DNA of 10,824 nt from Dunaliella salina (taxonomy: Eukaryota > Chlorophyta > Chlorophyceae > Chlamydomonadales > Dunaliellaceae), in NCBI GenBank assembly GCA_002284615.2, contig MU069946.1, positions 76,051-86,874 of the forward strand, given 5' to 3'. How positions within the stretch are numbered: the stretch's first letter is position 1; each line of letters opens with the position of its first letter. The notes below the pieces were generated by a model. That model searched no databases and was not told where the DNA came from. It saw only the letters and a list, made by a program, of their open reading frames with translations. This document shows, piece after piece, positions 8,232 through 10,824 of this stretch. The translations under genes and the position numbers were made by a program.

Positions 8232-9480
8232 CTTGACCAGGTATGAACAGGAACAACTGACAGTGATTGAATAATGTCTTCTGGCAGCAAAGGACGCACG
8301 GTGCCCAGGCAAAAGCAAGCGAGGCGTGCGAACACGCACCTCCATGTCCGGGCCGTGCAGGGTCACCCCGGCGTCTACGCCATCCAGCATCACTGTGCAA
8401 GAACTGTGCTCTTGTGGAGGAGCAGCTGCTGCGCACCGCTGGCTGCCTGGCAGGAAAGCTGACCCTGTCAAGACGCTGGGAGGCTCTCGGTGAGGCGGCC
8501 CTGCTGTGAGGCATGCATCATCTGTGTAAGTCACGGTCATGGGCAGCAGCCGCAGCTGCAGCTGGGTGGAGGGCCTGAGAGGAGGAAGACCCAAGGAGAC
8601 GTGGTTTGCAGATGGAGCAGGGGCCAAAGGGGGAGGGTCAGGCTGAGCAGCTGGCTGCAGGGGGTGGGCAGGCGGAGAGAATTTTGGTGGTGGGGGCGGC
8701 AGTGGGCTCAACACGCTCTGCTGCAGAGCCTCCAGCACACTAAGCAGGTCTGCCACCTGCGACGCGCGCACTGCAGCAGCTTCCCAGCCCCCCACATCCA
8801 CACTGGCGTGGGTGACGGGTGAGCAGGTGTCCAAGGGCAAGCGATTGATGGCCATGCGGGCCGCCACGTGCAGAGGCGGCAACAAGGACTGCAGGGTTGA
8901 TGTGGGAGGAGCAGGAGGTCGCAAGGGCGCGGTGGCCGCGTTAGGAGGGTGTTGCTGCGAGCCGGCCCTGTACTGCAACTGCACCTCACCCATGCACACA
9001 TCCATGTGGCTATAGAGGAGGCATTCTTCCAATTCACGTAGTGCAGCGTCCACGTCGTACGGGGTGTGCGCTTGGTTGCCGCGGCTGTCCTGTGGAGCTG
9101 CCTGGCTCTGTGCCCTTCCCACATCTGCTGGGCCCTCCTGGCCTGCATGTGCCCTGTCTCCATCTGCTGTGCCCTGGCTCTGTGCCCCACGCACGTCTGC
9201 TGGGCCCTCCTGGCCTGCATGTGCCATGTACAAGTGCTCCAGGGAACGATGCACGCCACGGCTGGTGCGCGCAAACCGCCACTCCTCTGGCGTCTGTGCC
9301 ACCAGGTTGGCAATGCGCACTTGGAGCCGGGGCGGGGGGTTTGACCATGAGACGCCGCTGCTGTTGCTGAGGTGGGGGCTTGCAGTTGAGACGTCTGGAA
9401 GGGGAGGCGGATGCTCCAGCACAAGGTTGAACTCCTTGAGGCAGACTGAAACCTGAAGGGCAAGCAGGCGACGGACCTTG
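8232..9480 (-). CDS. VPS13-like N-terminal RBG exon
   Basis: This exon holds the best evidence for family identity. After the acceptor (aaaatgaatcag|C) the frame reads KVRRLLALQVSVCLKEF, then NLVLEH. It continues with LQVRIANLVAQTPEEWRFAR, LEHLYMAHAG, and then ALRELEECLLYSHMDVCMGE with VQLQYRAG. Further on come HVAARMAINRLPLD and ASQVADLLSVLEALQQSVL. In VPS13 proteins, just after the chorein domain, an amphipathic segment leads into a strand, then an I-x-L-x-N-L-x-x-Q-T...W segment, then an LDNL-like turn, and later a 'lxMNRR' strand and a 'QxxxLxELLES' helix; the order and spacing here agree. Bridge-like lipid transfer proteins carry lipids along a hydrophobic groove at organelle contacts. 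The exon also holds a 24-residue tandem repeat and Pro-rich inserts. It ends at AAG|GTAGCA, phase 0. Confidence 0.75.
9102..9225 (-). repeat. 72-bp in-frame coding duplication
   Basis: Copies at 9102-9153 and 9174-9225 differ at only a few positions. With a period of 72 bp they give a 24-residue repeat in the protein: HAGQEGPADVRGAQSQ, then HAGQEGPADVGRAQSQ. It lies in the insert right after LEHLYMAHAG, of which the final HAG is itself part of the repeat. Confidence 0.9.
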
Positions 9481-9538
9481 CTGATTCATTTTGCAGCAGG
9501 GCACGTGCAGGAACACTTGCAAACAAAGTGCCGCATAC
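9481..9538 (-). other. 58-nt intron
   Basis: GTATGC...AATCAG on the minus strand. Removing it joins phase 2 (AC) to phase 2 (C) and gives GVLKLVE-T-KVRRLLALQV, a continuous amphipathic lead into the first strand. The frame of the 9480 exon meets a stop at the next codon but one upstream of this acceptor, so a splice near here is required. Confidence 0.45.
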
Positions 9539-9597
9539 GTTTCGACTAGCTTAAGCACACCAGGAGGTCCAGTGTCAGCTACACGTCGCTGCACATA
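9539..9597 (-). CDS. small upstream exon of the VPS13-like gene
   Basis: The frame reads YVQRRVADTGPPGVLKLVE, from an acceptor after gaggccag (an alternative after gtgcag would start it at 9588). A stop lies just upstream in frame, so an acceptor is needed here. It joins the 9480 exon in phase. The KLVE...LLALQV sequence so formed resembles the segment that precedes the first RBG strand in VPS13 proteins. Its short length makes it uncertain. Confidence 0.4.
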
Positions 9598-9798
9598 CTG
9601 GCCTCATCCCTGATGTCACACCTAGGAAAAGATTTTGAGGGGGAAGGACCGGGTCAGGCAGGCCCAGCAGCCATTGAGGTCACCATACGTTCTCACAGAG
9701 TGTCGAGATTTTCATAATCCGTGCTGCCTCAAGCATATGAGGTGTGCCATCCTCACTCTTGTTACTGCCCATGCTGCCATACAGCTCACTCCACAGGA

Positions 9799-9811
9799 AA
9801 AAAAAAAAAAG
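9799..9811. repeat. homopolymer A/T tract
   Basis: A run of A on the plus strand reads as a long T tract followed by cctgtggag on the minus strand. It could serve as a polypyrimidine tract ahead of an acceptor on that strand. Confidence 0.7.
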
Positions 9812-9836
9812 AAAGGAAAGTATGATCTGTGCGGGC

Positions 9837-9896
9837 CTGCAGCGGAAAGAGGGTGCACATCATAAGCTGCTGCGCCTTTGCCACCAACTGAGCAGG
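9837..9896 (-). CDS. second copy of a duplicated exon-like module
   Basis: The frame reads PAQLVAKAQQLMMCTLFPLQ and is homologous to the 3' half of the module at 10214-10081 (AQLVAKAQHLLCTPPPLQ). Most differences in the AQLVAKAQ core are at third codon positions (CTG/TTG, GCC/GCA, GCC/GCG). The only indel is one whole codon. After the final CAG this copy has GC (GCCCGC) where the other has GT. Its exit phase, 0, fits entry at 9597. It could be a used exon or a decaying duplicate. Confidence 0.35.
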
Positions 9897-9934
9897 CTGC
9901 CATACAGCTCATGCTTCAGAATATGATAAGTAAA

Positions 9935-10082
9935 GCACAGGCAAAGAGGAAGGCTGAATACGGTAAGTGAAGCACAGGCAAAGAGGAAGGCTGAATACGG
10001 TTAGTGAAGCACAGGCAAAGAGGAAGGCTGAATACGGTAAGTAAAGCACAGGCAAAGAGGAAGGCATGATCTGCGCGGACCT
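9935..10082. repeat. 37-bp minisatellite, four units
   Basis: Units start at 9935, 9972, 10009 and 10046, each beginning gcacaggcaaagaggaaggc; the last unit is partly replaced. On the minus strand each full unit contains a pyrimidine-rich tract, a cttac or ctaac, and tattcag, resembling a branch point and 3' splice site. On the plus strand the same bases give cggtaagtg, a donor-like motif. It lies between the two exon-like module copies. Confidence 0.9.
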
Positions 10083-10214
10083 GCAGGGGAGGTGGGGTGC
10101 ACAGAAGGTGCTGGGCCTTGGCCACCAGCTGGGCATGGCGGCTAGGCAGGCCACAAATGCTGCGCTGCACCAGCTCATCCAGGGTGCCCTCCAGGTGTGC
10201 AGCCCCAAAAACAC
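10081..10214 (-). CDS. exon-like module of unknown family, possibly of the same gene
   Basis: Between an acceptor (gtgctgcag|GT) and a donor-like CAG|GTCCGC, 44 codons are open and protein-like: VFGAAHLEGTLDELVQRS, then ICGLPSRHAQLVAKAQHLL and CTPPPLQ. The sequence is largely helical and I do not recognise the family. Exit phase 0 fits entry at 9597. The donor GTCCGC is weak. Partial copies at 9837-9896 and 10451-10527 support the idea that this is the original. It could be part of the linker after the chorein domain or belong to a different transcript. Confidence 0.4.
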
Positions 10215-10268
10215 CTGCAGCACACAGACATGGGTAGATGCTGCGTTGCAACTTGCATCTCTTTGAGA

Positions 10269-10424
10269 GTGCACAGACATGAGTAGATCAGAACAGAAGT
10301 ATTTGCAGTGCACAGACATGAGTAGATCAGACCAAAAATATTTGCAGTGCATAGACATAAGTAAATCAGACCAAAAATATTTGCAGTGCGCAGACATGGG
10401 TGGATCCTGCGTTGCACCTTGCAC
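10269..10424. repeat. 39-bp minisatellite, four units
   Basis: Units start at 10269, 10308, 10347 and 10386, each beginning gtgcacagacatgagtagat and continuing into caaaaatatttgca in the better copies. The fourth unit diverges into sequence that also flanks the exon-like module (tgcgttgcac followed by cttgcacctctttga), so the array arose inside a larger duplication. Confidence 0.9.
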
Positions 10425-10450
10425 CTCTTTGAAAGTGCACAGAAATGGGT

Positions 10451-10527
10451 AAATGCTGTGTTGCACCAGCTCATCTAGGGTGCCCTCCAGGTGTGCAGGC
10501 CCAAAAACACCGGCAGCACACAGACAT
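10451..10527 (-). pseudogene. inactivated partial copy of the exon-like module
   Basis: It aligns without gaps to 10155-10231 at an offset of 296 bp and still encodes VFGPAHLEGTLDELVQHSIY. The acceptor AG of the other copy (minus-strand positions 10216-10215) is CG here because of a change at 10512, so normal splicing into it is not expected. The downstream half of the module is missing. Confidence 0.5.
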
Positions 10528-10824
10528 AGGTTTGGCCAATTCCCTCTTTGTGCATATACTCATCTGTATTTTGTACGGCAGATGCATGGCACTGAATATA
10601 TGAGCGTATAGTATTGGCATATGGACTGGCAAACCCTACACGTGCACCACCGCATTCACAAGCCAAGTAGCCACTGGAAGGCGCAAAGGAGGGGCAAGGA
10701 CGGAGAAACTCAGATGGCCAAAGCCTCTGCAATTGCAACTGCCCATGGGTATATTTTGTCAACCTTAAGGCAGAATGCACCATAAAATGAATGCACACTT
10801 TTGTTCTATAACAGCTTGCAAAAG
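10528..10824. other. no supported feature
   Basis: Both strands were read. The sequence is less GC-rich than the exons and I see no convincing exon. The chorein domain expected upstream of the VPS13-like exons was not found here, so it probably lies beyond the right edge. Confidence 0.4.

Noticed and set aside
8708..9526. A 272-codon minus-strand frame overlapping the N-terminal exon.
   Set aside because: It is an alternative frame of the same exon. The frame carrying VRIANLVAQTPEEW and AARMAINRLPLD is far more protein-like and splices in phase.
9909..10466. A 185-codon minus-strand open frame with repeated SDLLMSVHCKYFW-like units.
   Set aside because: The period is that of the 39-bp and 37-bp minisatellites, both small repeat arrays; it crosses the exon-like module in a different frame from the conserved one.

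Overview
The window looks like nuclear DNA of a green alga, most likely a chlorophycean (Volvocales-type relative of Chlamydomonas, Volvox or Haematococcus). The DNA is GC-rich and full of CAG/CTG triplet runs. It has several families of short tandem minisatellites, a CA microsatellite, GT-AG (possibly one GC-AG) introns, and very long exons coding for Ser/Pro/Ala/Gln-rich protein. No bacterial operon layout, tRNA, rRNA or CRISPR array was seen. The genus call is inference.

I read essentially the whole window as part of one large gene on the minus strand, running from the right edge to the left edge and incomplete at both. The readable pieces, in transcription order, are: possible duplicated upstream exons (10214-10081 and 9896-9837), a 59-nt exon (9597-9539), a 58-nt intron, a 1.25-kb exon (9480-8232), a 1.2-kb intron filled by a 43-bp minisatellite, a 2.5-kb exon (7023 to about 4513), an intron region with duplicated segments and one possible small exon (3786-3675), a 2.4-kb exon (3237-871), two tandem copies of a 158-nt intron-like unit (870-713 and 672-515), and a last candidate exon (about 514 or 364 to 244). 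Splice phases agree at four joins: 9539/9480, 8232/7023, 4513/3786 and 871/514. The join from 3675 to 3237 does not work as drawn.

The protein resembles a VPS13-type bridge-like lipid transfer protein (chorein/RBG family). The 9597-8232 part follows the order seen just after the chorein domain of VPS13: an amphipathic lead-in to a beta strand, an 'I-x-N-L-x-x-Q-T-x-x-x-W' segment, and a basic-Asn-Arg strand followed by a helix rich in Leu/Ser. Later exons repeat the RBG-like alternation of short beta strands with long disordered inserts. The 3237-871 exon opens with an acidic tract and EYFSASA, a good phospho-FFAT candidate for binding the ER protein VAP, as expected of a contact-site lipid transporter. 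VPS13 identity is a memory-based family judgement, not a search result.

The non-coding parts are mostly tandem duplications of several unrelated unit sizes (37, 39, 43, 95, 117 and 198 bp). Some carry splice-site-like motifs or whole exon or intron copies, so repeat turnover seems to be reshaping this gene's exon-intron structure.
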